Assembly: GCF_900120375.1 (NCBI RefSeq) | Contig: NZ_LT635480.1 | Span: 1-64,000 of the forward strand | DNA from: Ndongobacter massiliensis | GTDB taxonomy: Bacteria > Bacillota > Clostridia > Tissierellales > Peptoniphilaceae | DNA: 64,000 bases | Reading direction: 5' to 3' | In this document: positions 34,932 to 44,494 of the stretch, one piece after another | Layout of the letters: each line of letters begins with the position of its first letter | How positions within the stretch are numbered: position 1 is the first letter of the stretch | Program-made: the position numbers and the translations under genes | The notes under the pieces: generated by a model | What the model was told of the DNA's origin: nothing | The model's input: the letters and a program-made list of their open reading frames with translations, nothing else | Databases searched by the model: none

Positions 34932-36251
34932 ATGGCAGATTTTGATTTCAATGCAATTAAACAAAAAGCGGCGGACTACAAGGAAGATATGATCGCCTTT
35001 TTGCGCGATCTCATTAAACTCAAGGGCGAATCCTGCGAAGAGGGCGACAAGGCAAAACGCATTAAGGAAGAAATGGAAAAGGTCGGCTTCGATAAAGCTT
35101 GGATCGACAAACAGGGCAATGTGCTTGGAGAGATGGGCACGGGAGAGACGCTCATCGCTTTCGACGGGCACATCGATACCGTAGGAATCGGCAATATAGA
35201 AAACTGGGAATTTGATCCGTACGAAGGTTTTGAGGATGAGGTACGCATTGGCGGACGCGGCGCCAGTGATCAGTTGGGCGGTCCGGTATCGGCGGTGTAT
35301 GGCGCGAAGATCCTGAAAGATCTCGGATATCTGAATGATAAATTTAAAATCCTTGTAACCGGTACGGTACAGGAAGAAGATTGTGACGGGAACTGCTGGC
35401 TCTATATGATCGAGCAGGAAAATATCAGGCCGGAATTTGTCGTTTCCACGGAACCGACGGACGGCGGCATTTACCGCGGCCAGCGCGGGCGCATGGAAAT
35501 TCGCGTCGATGTGCAGGGCGTCTCCTGCCACGGCTCCGCTCCAGAGCGCGGAGACAATGCAATCTACAAGATGGCGGATATCCTGAAAGAGGTCGAGCAG
35601 CTCAATGAAAACCCTGCCGACGACAGTGTCGAGATTAAGGGATTGGTCAAAATGCTCGACGAGAAATATAACAAAGAGTACAAAGAAGCGAATTTCCTGG
35701 GTCGCGGCACGGTCACGACCAGTCAGATTTTCTTCACCTCTCCCTCCCGCTGTGCAGTTGCCGACTCCTGTGCGATTTCACTTGACCGCCGAATGACGGC
35801 CGGAGAAACGTGGGAATCCTGTATCAAGGAAATTGAAGATCTGCCTTCCGTGAAAAAGCATGGTGCGAAGGTTTCCATGTACAACTACAAGCGCGCTTCC
35901 TGGACGGGGCTGGAATATGAGCAGGAGTGCTACTTCCCGACATGGGTCATTCCCGAGGACCACAAGGTGACAAAAGCGCTGGAAGCAGCCTATAAGAGCT
36001 TGTACGGGGACAAGCGTATCGCGCCTCCGATTGAAAAAGAAGAGATAAAGCGTGCGGAGCGCCCCTTGACGGATAAGTGGACGTTCTCGACCAACGGCGT
36101 TGCCATTATGGGGCGTCATAATATTCCGGTGATCGGATTCGGACCGGGTGCGGAAGACCAGGCGCATGCACCGAATGAAGTCACATTTAAGCAGGATCTC
36201 GTGACTTGTGCTGCGGTCTATGCTGCACTGCCCCTGATGTATACGAAGTAG
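34932..36251 (+). CDS. ygeY: YgeY-family M20 hydrolase
   Basis: A 439-residue metal-dependent hydrolase of the M20 family (YgeY, selenium-metabolism-linked). [12 protein letters not shown] supplies the first metal ligand, [21 protein letters not shown] the bridging Asp, [12 protein letters not shown] the catalytic Glu pair, and [20 protein letters not shown] the next ligand. M20 relatives cleave amide bonds of acylated amino acids; here it probably opens a ureido or acyl intermediate in purine breakdown. The second ATG was chosen since GGAGG is 6 bases before it. Confidence 0.92.
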   Translation: MADFDFNAIKQKAADYKEDMIAFLRDLIKLKGESCEEGDKAKRIKEEMEKVGFDKAWIDKQGNVLGEMGTGETLIAFDGHIDTVGIGNIENWEFDPYEGFEDEVRIGGRGASDQLGGPVSAVYGAKILKDLGYLNDKFKILVTGTVQEEDCDGNCWLYMIEQENIRPEFVVSTEPTDGGIYRGQRGRMEIRVDVQGVSCHGSAPERGDNAIYKMADILKEVEQLNENPADDSVEIKGLVKMLDEKYNKEYKEANFLGRGTVTTSQIFFTSPSRCAVADSCAISLDRRMTAGETWESCIKEIEDLPSVKKHGAKVSMYNYKRASWTGLEYEQECYFPTWVIPEDHKVTKALEAAYKSLYGDKRIAPPIEKEEIKRAERPLTDKWTFSTNGVAIMGRHNIPVIGFGPGAEDQAHAPNEVTFKQDLVTCAAVYAALPLMYTK

Positions 36252-36260
36252 AGAATAGAG

Positions 36261-36289
36261 GGAAAAGCCCGAAGGCATCGGGCTTTTCC
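36261..36289 (+). other. Hairpin between ygeY and ygfK
   Basis: GGAAAAGCCCGA (36261-36272) and TCGGGCTTTTCC (36278-36289) form a perfect 12-bp stem with a 5-base loop. The run after it is TACTTTC, not a clean U-tract. It may be an attenuator or a message-stabilising end that splits the operon into ygeXWY and ygfK-onward parts. Confidence 0.6.
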
Positions 36290-36341
36290 TACTTTCAACG
36301 AGACAAACCTTTTCAGCCGGAAAAGAGAAAGGGAGGAAACG

Positions 36342-39300
36342 ATGAGTGAATTTATGAGACCGATGCCTTTTGAACATCTGATCCAATGGGCGCTCACGGA
36401 ATACAAAAACGAAGGTCGTGTTTTCGGCATGCGCAAAGAAAACTTTTATCGAAACAAAACGGGGAAAAAACTCAAGACGGTTTTTGGCGATGAGATCGCT
36501 TCTGCAGTCGGCCCTGCGGCGGGTCCCCACAGCCAGTTGGCGCAAAATATTATTGTCTCCTACTTAACAGGGGCGCGTTTTATTGAGCTGAAAACAGTTC
36601 AGATCATGGATGGCGAACAGATTCAGAAAGCAATCGGCCGTCCCTGCATTTTAGCGGAAGATGAGGGCTATAACTGCGAATGGTCCACGGAACTTACCGT
36701 ACCGCAAGCCTTTGACGAATACATAAAAGCCTATTTTGCGATTCAGGTGTTGGCGAAAGAATTCGGGATTGCCGATCGCAAGGATTTTGCTTATAACATG
36801 TCCGTGGGATATGACTTGGCGGGCATTCAATCGGCAAAAATTGACCGTTATATCGAGGGATTAAAAGATGCCTCAGAGACGGAAATCTACAAAAACTGTA
36901 TGGATTTCCTGCGAAAAAGTGATGCTTTTGAACATGTAACCGCTGAGGACTTGGATGCAATCAGCCCGAAGGTCTGCAGCTCCATTACACTTTCCACGCT
37001 TCACGGTTGTCCGGCCCATGAGATTGAAGCAATCGCAAATTACCTGTTGACCGAGAAAAAAGTCAACACTTTCATTAAGTGCAATCCGACGATGTTGGGT
37101 TATGAGTACGCAAGAAAAACCCTGGATGACATGGGGTATGACTATATTGCTTTTACAGATTTTCACTTTAAGAACGATTTGCAATACGAAGATGCCATTG
37201 TGATGATGAAACGGCTCCGAGCTACGGCAAAAGAAGAGGGGCTGGTTTTTGGTGTGAAACTTTCCAATACCTTTCCCGTTGATGTGAAACGCAAAGAATT
37301 ACCCTCCGAGGAAATGTATATGTCAGGGCGTGCATTGCTTCCCTTGACGATTTCTATGGCTGCAATGCTTTCCAAGGCTTTTAACGGTGACTTGCCCATC
37401 TCCTACTCAGGCGGCGCCGATGCGGGAAATATCCAAAAGATTTTCCGAGCCATCGGGCAGCCGATCACTGTTGCCACAACGCTTCTCAAGCCGGGCGGCT
37501 ATCCGCGTTTCAACCAGCTTGCAGAAGAGACGGAAGAGCTGTTGGATCGACCCTATCAGGGCATTTCGGTCGATGAGATTGTCGGGCTGCGCGATGAGAT
37601 TATCGGGGATTGGAAGAATAATAAGCTCTATCGGGAAAAAGTGAAATCCCGCAAGACGGACACAGCATTGCCACTCACCGACTGCTTTAAAGCACCGTGC
37701 AAGCAAGGGGGATGCCCCATTACGCAGCAGGTACCGGAATATTTGCAGTTGGTTGCAGAGGAGAAATATGCAGAGGCCTTCGCAGTCATTGCCAACGATA
37801 ATACAGCGCCGACGATATTAGGTAAACTTTGTGCGCATCACTGCCAGGAACATTGCACACGAGTTGATTATGAAAAGACCTTGCAAATTCGCGAGATGAA
37901 GCTGATTGCCGCAGAGCATGCGCAGGAAGACTTTTTGCAGAAGCTGAGCGCTACACCGCTGAAATCCGAGAAAAAAGTTTGTGTCATCGGCGCCGGTCCG
38001 GCAGGAATTGCGGCCGCGTCCTATCTGCGTCGAAACGGCATGGCGGTGCGCGTGTTTGAAAAGCTTGCCAAGCCTTACGGCATTGTCAGCCACGTGATTC
38101 CGTCTTTCCGTATCTCCGATGAAGAGATTGAACGGGATTATCAGATTGCTGTCAAACAAGGCGTTGACTTTGTCTTCAATCATGAGGTTACCGAGTCCTA
38201 TGAGGCATTGCGCAAAGAATACGATTATGTCATCGTCGCGACAGGCGCGTGGAAGGAAGGACGTTCTCCGGTCAAAGAAGGCCGGGAAAATGTCATTGAC
38301 GCCTTGGATTTCCTTTGGCATGCTCGCATGGATGGCGGTGCAAAGGTCGGAAAACGTGTAGCCGTGGTCGGTGCCGGTGATGTGGCGATGGACTGCACGA
38401 GAACGGCAGCGCGGATGCCGGGTGTCGAAGAGGTTTGCCTCGTGTATCGTCGTACGGAAGCCTATATGCCGGCCACGCAAGAAGAAGTCAATATTGTCAA
38501 AGAAGAGGGGCACAAGATTTATGAGCTCCTGGCGCCGGTGTCTTATGACGGGAAAACCCTCCGTTGTGAAAAAATGCAATTAGGGGAATTTGACGCGAGC
38601 GGGCGCAAATCGATTGACGGAACGGGCGAATTTGTTGAAATGAATTTTGATACGGTCATTGGCGCGACGGGTGCTCAGGTCGATGCATCGGCCTTTGAAG
38701 CAAATGGTATTCACATGGATGACCGTCGGCATCCGCGCTTACTGGAAACGAATGAGTCGAACTTGTCCAATGTCTATATCATCGGTGATTGCAAAACCGG
38801 TGCATCGACGATTGTAAAAGCAATGGGCGATGCCAAAAAGACGGCGCTGGATATTCTCAAAAAAGAGGGGCTTGCCAATGATTTCAAGAAAGCTTCTGTA
38901 AAGGCTGATGTCGAAACGCTCTATGAGAAACGCGGCATTCTGGAAGCGGTACGAGCGGGCCATGTCGAGGGCGGTCGTTGCTTAAAGTGCGATCAGATCT
39001 GTGAAATCTGCACCGAAGTTTGCCCGAACCGTGCCAATGTGGCGATACGCGTCGAGGGATTTGACAATCTCCATCAGATTGTTCATATTGACGGCATGTG
39101 CAATGAATGTGGCAACTGCGGCATTTTCTGCCCCCATGCGGGACGTCCGTACAAAGATAAATTCACAGTGTTTTGGACGGAAGAGGACTTTGTGGATTCG
39201 ACCAATGTTGGCATCTTAAAGCGGGAGGACGGTACCTATCGAGTGCGGTTGGAAAACGGCAATTGTATTGAAACCGCGGATGTTGATAAGGATCTGAGTG

Positions 39301-39362
39301 AAGCCATGGCTCGAATCACGCATGCATTGGAAAAAGAGTATTCCTACATGTTGCAACATTGA
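36342..39362 (+). CDS. ygfK: YgfK, putative selenate-reductase-like flavoprotein
   Basis: A 1006-residue iron-sulfur flavoprotein. The first 430 residues resemble a dihydroorotate/pyrimidine dehydrogenase-like barrel; then come Cys-rich FKAPCKQGGCPITQQVPEY and GKLCAHHCQEHCTR, the FAD motif KVCVIGAGPAGIAAASYLRR, the NAD(P)H motif RVAVVGAGDVAMDC, and a C-terminal pair of 4Fe-4S motifs (CLKCDQICEICTEVCPNR; MCNECGNCGIFCPH). It is an electron-transfer subunit like that of glutamate synthase beta. In SDMH clusters it probably takes electrons from xanthine oxidation; the selenate reductase name is only putative. Confidence 0.92.
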   Translation: MSEFMRPMPFEHLIQWALTEYKNEGRVFGMRKENFYRNKTGKKLKTVFGDEIASAVGPAAGPHSQLAQNIIVSYLTGARFIELKTVQIMDGEQIQKAIGRPCILAEDEGYNCEWSTELTVPQAFDEYIKAYFAIQVLAKEFGIADRKDFAYNMSVGYDLAGIQSAKIDRYIEGLKDASETEIYKNCMDFLRKSDAFEHVTAEDLDAISPKVCSSITLSTLHGCPAHEIEAIANYLLTEKKVNTFIKCNPTMLGYEYARKTLDDMGYDYIAFTDFHFKNDLQYEDAIVMMKRLRATAKEEGLVFGVKLSNTFPVDVKRKELPSEEMYMSGRALLPLTISMAAMLSKAFNGDLPISYSGGADAGNIQKIFRAIGQPITVATTLLKPGGYPRFNQLAEETEELLDRPYQGISVDEIVGLRDEIIGDWKNNKLYREKVKSRKTDTALPLTDCFKAPCKQGGCPITQQVPEYLQLVAEEKYAEAFAVIANDNTAPTILGKLCAHHCQEHCTRVDYEKTLQIREMKLIAAEHAQEDFLQKLSATPLKSEKKVCVIGAGPAGIAAASYLRRNGMAVRVFEKLAKPYGIVSHVIPSFRISDEEIERDYQIAVKQGVDFVFNHEVTESYEALRKEYDYVIVATGAWKEGRSPVKEGRENVIDALDFLWHARMDGGAKVGKRVAVVGAGDVAMDCTRTAARMPGVEEVCLVYRRTEAYMPATQEEVNIVKEEGHKIYELLAPVSYDGKTLRCEKMQLGEFDASGRKSIDGTGEFVEMNFDTVIGATGAQVDASAFEANGIHMDDRRHPRLLETNESNLSNVYIIGDCKTGASTIVKAMGDAKKTALDILKKEGLANDFKKASVKADVETLYEKRGILEAVRAGHVEGGRCLKCDQICEICTEVCPNRANVAIRVEGFDNLHQIVHIDGMCNECGNCGIFCPHAGRPYKDKFTVFWTEEDFVDSTNVGILKREDGTYRVRLENGNCIETADVDKDLSEAMARITHALEKEYSYMLQH

Positions 39363-39375
39363 AAAAGGAGAAACT

Positions 39376-40695
39376 ATGATTATTACAGCCAAAGCAATCA
39401 TCTGTAATGATGACGAGAACCGTTTTTACGAGGACGGCGCGGTTTATATCAAAGAAAATTGTATCGAAGATGTCGGCCCTCGCCGGGAAATTTTAGAAAA
39501 ATATCCCGGTGAAGAAGTCGTCGATAAAGGGGACAAGCTGCTCATGCCCGGAATGATTTGCGCCCATTCGCATATCTATTCGGCTTATGCGCGCGGCATG
39601 GCGGTATCCAAACCGACGGATAATTTTTTCAATGTGCTGAAGAATCTCTGGTGGGCATTGGACAAACAATTGACGCTAAAAGATGTGCGTCTGAACGGTC
39701 TGACTACGTATATGGAGTCGATCGCCAACGGCGTCACGACGGTCATCGACCACCATGCCGGCCCCAATGCAATCGAGGGTTCGCTCTTTACACTGGCTGA
39801 AGTTGCAAAAGAGGTCGGCATCCGCACGAGCCTCTGCTATGAAGTTTCGGACCGGGATGGTAAGGAAAAGAGTCTTCAGGGTATAAAGGAAAATATCAAC
39901 TGGATCAAGCAAGCCCAAAAAGAAGATGATATGCTCCACGGGCTCTTCGGACTTCATGCCTCCTTCACATTGAGTGCGGAAACGCTCGAACGTGCGCGGG
40001 AGGAGATGGCCGGATTGTACGACGGGTATCATGTCCATATCGCGGAGGGAATCGCAGATCAGTGGGAGACACTCAAAATGAGCGGCAAGCGCGTTGTCGA
40101 GCGGCTGGAGGGATTTGACATTTTCTCCAAACACACATTGGCGGTTCACAATGTCCACGTGAATGAACGCGAGATGGATATTTTGAAACATCACGACACC
40201 ATGGCGGTTTTCAATCCGGAATCCAATATGAACAATGCTGTTGGATGTCCGCCGATTTTGCGGATGCTGGAAAAGGGCATTTTGGTCGGCATGGGGACGG
40301 ATGCGTATACAAACGATATGTTTGATTCGATGAAAGTATCAAACATCCTTCTGTCCCACAACGCCTGTGACCCGACCAAGGGCTTCGGCGAGACACTGGA
40401 AATTCAGTTTAAGAATACGCCGAAGATCATGGATCGCTATTTGAAAAAGCCGGTCGGGCGGATCCAAAAGGGTGCCTATGCGGACTTAATTACCTTGGAT
40501 TATGATCCGTATACGCCGCTCACTGCCGATAACTGGGGCGGGCACGCGCTCTTCGGATTGACGGGGCGGTTGGTCAACGACACGATGATCAACGGAAAAT
40601 TTGTAATGAAGGATAGGGAGATGGTCAATGTGGATCGCGCGAAGATCCATGCCGATTCCCGGCAACGGGCGAAGGAAATTTGGCCCAATCTTTAG
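39376..40695 (+). CDS. ssnA: SsnA-type aminohydrolase
   Basis: A 439-residue amidohydrolase of the SsnA family. GMICAHSHIYSAYARGMAV gives the HxH metal pair, DHHAGPNAIEGS and GLHASFTLS, YHVHIAEG the other His ligands, and LVGMGTDAYTNDMFDS the catalytic Asp. Relatives deaminate or dehalogenate nitrogen heterocycles such as guanine and triazines; the substrate of SsnA is unknown, but its fixed place in SDMH clusters points to a purine derivative. The start follows AAAAAGGAG, 13 bases after ygfK. Confidence 0.92.
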   Translation: MIITAKAIICNDDENRFYEDGAVYIKENCIEDVGPRREILEKYPGEEVVDKGDKLLMPGMICAHSHIYSAYARGMAVSKPTDNFFNVLKNLWWALDKQLTLKDVRLNGLTTYMESIANGVTTVIDHHAGPNAIEGSLFTLAEVAKEVGIRTSLCYEVSDRDGKEKSLQGIKENINWIKQAQKEDDMLHGLFGLHASFTLSAETLERAREEMAGLYDGYHVHIAEGIADQWETLKMSGKRVVERLEGFDIFSKHTLAVHNVHVNEREMDILKHHDTMAVFNPESNMNNAVGCPPILRMLEKGILVGMGTDAYTNDMFDSMKVSNILLSHNACDPTKGFGETLEIQFKNTPKIMDRYLKKPVGRIQKGAYADLITLDYDPYTPLTADNWGGHALFGLTGRLVNDTMINGKFVMKDREMVNVDRAKIHADSRQRAKEIWPNL

Positions 40696-40719
40696 AGCGC
40701 GAAGAAAGGAGATTTTCGG

Positions 40720-43014
40720 ATGTATGTCGGCAAAAGTGTAAAACGCGTCGATGCTTTTGACAAGGTCACCGGGCGTGCGAAATATACAGAGGATCTCATT
40801 CCGAAAAATGCGTACTATGCAAAAATATTACACTCGACAATCGGACATGGTCGAGTGATTGGTTTTGATTTGGAAGAAGCTTTACAGGTACCGGGTGTCG
40901 TCAAAATTGTCACGTGTTTTGATGTGCCGAAACACGGCTTTCCGACTGCGGGGCATCCTTGGTCGACGGAGGAAGCCCATCAGGACATTTCCGATCGGCG
41001 TCTGTTGAATGAGCACGTGCGTTACTACGGCGATGATATCGCCGTGGTCATCGCGCTTGACGAAATCGCCGCAAAGCGGGCGATAAAAAAGATCCAAGTC
41101 AAATACGAGGAATACGAGGTCAAAACGGATGTCTTCGATGCGATGAAGGACATCGTTCATCCGATTCACGAAGAAAATCCGGACAATATCATCAAGCATA
41201 CGACGAATAATCGGGGGAATTTTGAAGAGGCGATTCAAGAGGAGGGGCTGATCAAGGTTGAAGGCTGGTACGAAACCCCGATGGTGCAGCATTCGCACAT
41301 TGAAAACCCCGACGTTTACGCCTATGAAGAATCCGGGAAAATTGTCGTTGTGGCTTCCACGCAGATTCCGCACATCGTGCGCCGGTGCATCGGTCAGGCG
41401 CTGGGCATCGGCTGGGGGAAGGTGCGCGTCATAAAACCCTATATCGGCGGTGGATTCGGCAACAAGCAGGACGCCTTATATGAACCGTTATGTGCCTTTT
41501 TGACAACGCAGGTTTCCGGGCATCCGGTCAAGCTGCTTCCGACGCGTGAAGAGACTTTTGTCTCTACGAGAACACGTCACGGGATGAAGGTTTATATTGC
41601 AACCTATTTGCGGAAAAATGGAGATTATGTGGCCCGCGAGCTGAAGATTTATTCCAACAACGGCGGTTACGCCTCGCATGGACATTCGATTGCTGCGAAG
41701 GCGCTGGGTTGTTTTCATCAGTTGTATCCCTGTGAAAATGTAAAAGGCGATGCATATTCGGTGTATACGAACCTTCCGACCGCCGGAGCCATGCGTGGCT
41801 ACGGCATTCCACAGGCGATGTTCGTGACGGAATCGCACCACGATGAGATTGCGAAAGCCCTGGGGATGGATCCCCTGGAATTGAAGTTTCGCAATATTAT
41901 GCCGAAGGGCTATGTGGACGGGTTTTCAAAAAATCAAAACTACGCCGATTCTTTCCGTCAATGCTTGACGAAGGGCGCGGAATCGATCGATTACTACAAG
42001 AAGCGTGAATTGTACAAGAATCAAACCGGCAATATCCGTCGCGGGATCGGTTGTGCCGCTTTTTGGTATAACACCGGCGTATATCCCATTTCTTTGGAAT
42101 CTTCTTCCTGTCGAATGCTGGTCAACGAAGACGGCTCCATTCAAGTGCAGCTGCCGGAAACGGAAATCGGGCAGGGTGGCGACACCGCATTTTCGCAGAT
42201 GGCTGCCGATGTTACCGGAATGCGGTTTGAAGATGTTCATATTGTAAGCAATCAGGATACGGACGTAGCGCCGTTCGGACTGGGTGCCTATGCATCCCGT
42301 CAAACGTATATGGCCAGCTTTTCCATTACAAAGACCGGGAAGGCCCTGAAAAAAAAGATTTTGGAGCGCGCCTATCTGGAAACCGGCATTACCCCGGATA
42401 ATTTGGACATCGTCGAGAGTCAGATCGTGCGCGTGCCCGATGGCAAGGTGCTAATGAGCATGGAGGAGTTGGCAACAGAGACGATGTACACGCTCAAAAA
42501 GAGCAATCTGCACATCACGGCGGAAGAAACGCATACGATCCGCTCGAATGCTTTTTCTTTCGGAGCGAGCTTTGCCGAGGTGGAAGTAGATATCAACCTC
42601 GGTAAAGTCAAAGTCTTAAAGCTCATTAACGTGCACGACGCCGGGCGTATTATCAATCCGGCACTGGCGGAAGCGCAGGCGCATGGGGGAATGAGCATGG
42701 CCGTCGGATATGCCTTGTCGGAAGAGCTGAAATACAATGATAAGGGGCGGATTCTCAATGACAATCTGCTCGACTATAAACTGGGAACGGTTGCGGATAC
42801 GCCGGAATTTGAAGTGTATTTTATCGAGAATTACGAGCCCACCAGTCCCTTTAATACGAAATCTCTGGGCGAGCCACCCACGTGCGCGCCGGCGCCGGCC
42901 ATTCGCAATGCCATTTATCAGGCAACAGGCGTTCCCGCGCGCAAGGCTCCGATGACACCGCATGTTCTGTTCCCGCTCTTCAAAGAAGCAGGTCTGATCG
43001 ATAATGACCTGTAG
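40720..43014 (+). CDS. xdhA: Xanthine dehydrogenase, molybdenum subunit
   Basis: A 764-residue molybdopterin-binding subunit of the xanthine oxidase family. It begins VGKSVKRVDAFDKVTGRAKYTEDL (Ald_Xan_dh a/b hammerhead start). PYIGGGFGNKQDALYEP, AGAMRGYGIPQAMFV and the GQGGDTAFSQMAADV segment contact the cofactor; KSLGEPPTCAPAPAIRNA holds the catalytic Glu. It forms a complex with the FAD and Fe-S subunits encoded next, as in E. coli XdhABC. Residues for purine over aldehyde preference cannot be read with certainty here. Confidence 0.93.
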   Translation: MYVGKSVKRVDAFDKVTGRAKYTEDLIPKNAYYAKILHSTIGHGRVIGFDLEEALQVPGVVKIVTCFDVPKHGFPTAGHPWSTEEAHQDISDRRLLNEHVRYYGDDIAVVIALDEIAAKRAIKKIQVKYEEYEVKTDVFDAMKDIVHPIHEENPDNIIKHTTNNRGNFEEAIQEEGLIKVEGWYETPMVQHSHIENPDVYAYEESGKIVVVASTQIPHIVRRCIGQALGIGWGKVRVIKPYIGGGFGNKQDALYEPLCAFLTTQVSGHPVKLLPTREETFVSTRTRHGMKVYIATYLRKNGDYVARELKIYSNNGGYASHGHSIAAKALGCFHQLYPCENVKGDAYSVYTNLPTAGAMRGYGIPQAMFVTESHHDEIAKALGMDPLELKFRNIMPKGYVDGFSKNQNYADSFRQCLTKGAESIDYYKKRELYKNQTGNIRRGIGCAAFWYNTGVYPISLESSSCRMLVNEDGSIQVQLPETEIGQGGDTAFSQMAADVTGMRFEDVHIVSNQDTDVAPFGLGAYASRQTYMASFSITKTGKALKKKILERAYLETGITPDNLDIVESQIVRVPDGKVLMSMEELATETMYTLKKSNLHITAEETHTIRSNAFSFGASFAEVEVDINLGKVKVLKLINVHDAGRIINPALAEAQAHGGMSMAVGYALSEELKYNDKGRILNDNLLDYKLGTVADTPEFEVYFIENYEPTSPFNTKSLGEPPTCAPAPAIRNAIYQATGVPARKAPMTPHVLFPLFKEAGLIDNDL

Positions 43015-43026
43015 AAAGGATGATCC

Positions 43027-43911
43027 ATGTTCGATTTAAAGAATGTGTATGAAGCGTATACCATCGATCAGGCACTGGACCTGCTACAGGAGAAGCCGAA
43101 CCTTCGGATTATCGCCGGAGGGACGGATGTATTGGTCAAAATACGTGCCGGTAGTATGGAGGATGACGAGTTACTGTCCATTCAGCTCGTGGAAGAAATG
43201 AAAAAAGTCACTTTGGACGAGAATCGTGCCATCCATATCGGCGCGGGTATGACTTTTTCACATTTGGCCGATGCCCCGATCATTAAAGAAAACATCAATT
43301 TTTTGGGACAGGCGGTACTGACGGCAGGCGGGCCGCAGCTGCGCAACTCCGCGACCATCGGAGGCAACATCTGCAATGCCGCACCGAGTGCGGATTCTGC
43401 ACCCAGCATGTTTGTACTGGATGCTCTTGTTGAAATTGCAAGCGCCGACGGCAAACGAGAAGTGCCGATCACGGAATTTTATAAAGGGCTGGGAAAGGTG
43501 CATCTCGAACCGAATGAGATGGTTACCGGATTCAAAATTAAAGAGGAGAATTACAAGGGTTACATTGGCCACTATTTCAAATATGCGATGCGCAATGCCA
43601 TGGACATCGCGACCAGTTCCTGCGCGGTGAATGTCAAGCTCAACGCGGACGGTGTCATCGAAAGCATCAAGGCATGTTATGGGGTGGCTTCCGTGGTGCC
43701 CGTACGCGTCTGCCAGGCCGAACAAGAGTTTCAGGGCAAAGTGCTGAATGAAGAAAATATCCGCGCCTTTGCAAAAAAAGCGTTGGAAGAATTGTCGCCG
43801 CGCGATTCCTGGCGCGCCAGCAAGGCTTTGCGTACGCAGGTATTGTATGAGATTTGCGTACGGAATTTACGCGCATGCCTCGAGGATTTTCAAGGAGGGA
43901 AAAATGCATAG
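43027..43911 (+). CDS. xdhB: Xanthine dehydrogenase, FAD subunit
   Basis: A 294-residue FAD-binding subunit. RIIAGGTDVLVKIRAG is the first FAD loop and LRNSATIGGNICNAAPSADSAP the second (TIGGN) that grips the pyrophosphate; the C-terminal CO-dehydrogenase flavoprotein domain follows from about residue 175. It passes electrons from the Fe-S subunit to NAD+ or to another acceptor. It overlaps the Fe-S gene by 8 bases. Confidence 0.93.
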   Translation: MFDLKNVYEAYTIDQALDLLQEKPNLRIIAGGTDVLVKIRAGSMEDDELLSIQLVEEMKKVTLDENRAIHIGAGMTFSHLADAPIIKENINFLGQAVLTAGGPQLRNSATIGGNICNAAPSADSAPSMFVLDALVEIASADGKREVPITEFYKGLGKVHLEPNEMVTGFKIKEENYKGYIGHYFKYAMRNAMDIATSSCAVNVKLNADGVIESIKACYGVASVVPVRVCQAEQEFQGKVLNEENIRAFAKKALEELSPRDSWRASKALRTQVLYEICVRNLRACLEDFQGGKNA

Positions 43912-44464
43912 CAACGAATATGGTCCCTATGCGGTTCGTTCGACCGCCGTCTGCGAGAACCAACCGAGTTATAAATTGGTCAAGTGTACGGTCAACGGCG
44001 TGTATTTAGAAAAAATGGTCGACAAGCGGGCTTCACTGACGGATTTTTTGCGCAATGACTTGGGTTATACATCGGTCAAAAAAGGTTGCGAAGTCGGGGA
44101 ATGCGGTGCGTGTTCCGTTTTAATCAATGGGGAAACGATCGACTCCTGCCTGTATTTGGCAATCTGGGCGGAAGGCAAGGACATCTGGACGACGGAGGGC
44201 TTGCAGGCATCGGACGGCTCCTTGTCCATTGTACAACAGGCTTTTATCGATGAATCGGCCGTACAATGCGGTTTCTGCACGCCGGGATTTATCATTCGCG
44301 CGACGGAGATTGTGCATCGGGCGAAGCGTTACACCCGTCCCGAATTGCGCATGCTCTTAGCAGGAAATATGTGCCGCTGCACAGGCTATGAAAATATTCT
44401 ACGTGCGGTGGAAAAAGCGATCGAAGTCGAAATTGCAGCACGGGAAGAAAAGGCGGATTCCTGA
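43904..44464 (+). CDS. xdhC: Xanthine dehydrogenase, 2Fe-2S subunit
   Basis: A 186-residue subunit with two [2Fe-2S] clusters: the plant-ferredoxin type GCEVGECGACSVLINGETIDSC and the helical type QCGFCTPGFIIRATEI with NMCRCTGYENI. It links the molybdenum site to FAD. The start MHSNEYGPYAV behind AAGGAGG was chosen; the longer open frame reads through xdhB in a different frame. The 35-residue N-terminal extension before the usual start of the family is unusual but well supported by the ribosome binding site. The symbol follows E. coli XdhABC; it is not the XdhC/CoxI factor at 50724. Confidence 0.92.
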   Translation: MHSNEYGPYAVRSTAVCENQPSYKLVKCTVNGVYLEKMVDKRASLTDFLRNDLGYTSVKKGCEVGECGACSVLINGETIDSCLYLAIWAEGKDIWTTEGLQASDGSLSIVQQAFIDESAVQCGFCTPGFIIRATEIVHRAKRYTRPELRMLLAGNMCRCTGYENILRAVEKAIEVEIAAREEKADS

Positions 44465-44494
44465 TCCGACAGCGACGGGAAAATGGGGGCAGGT

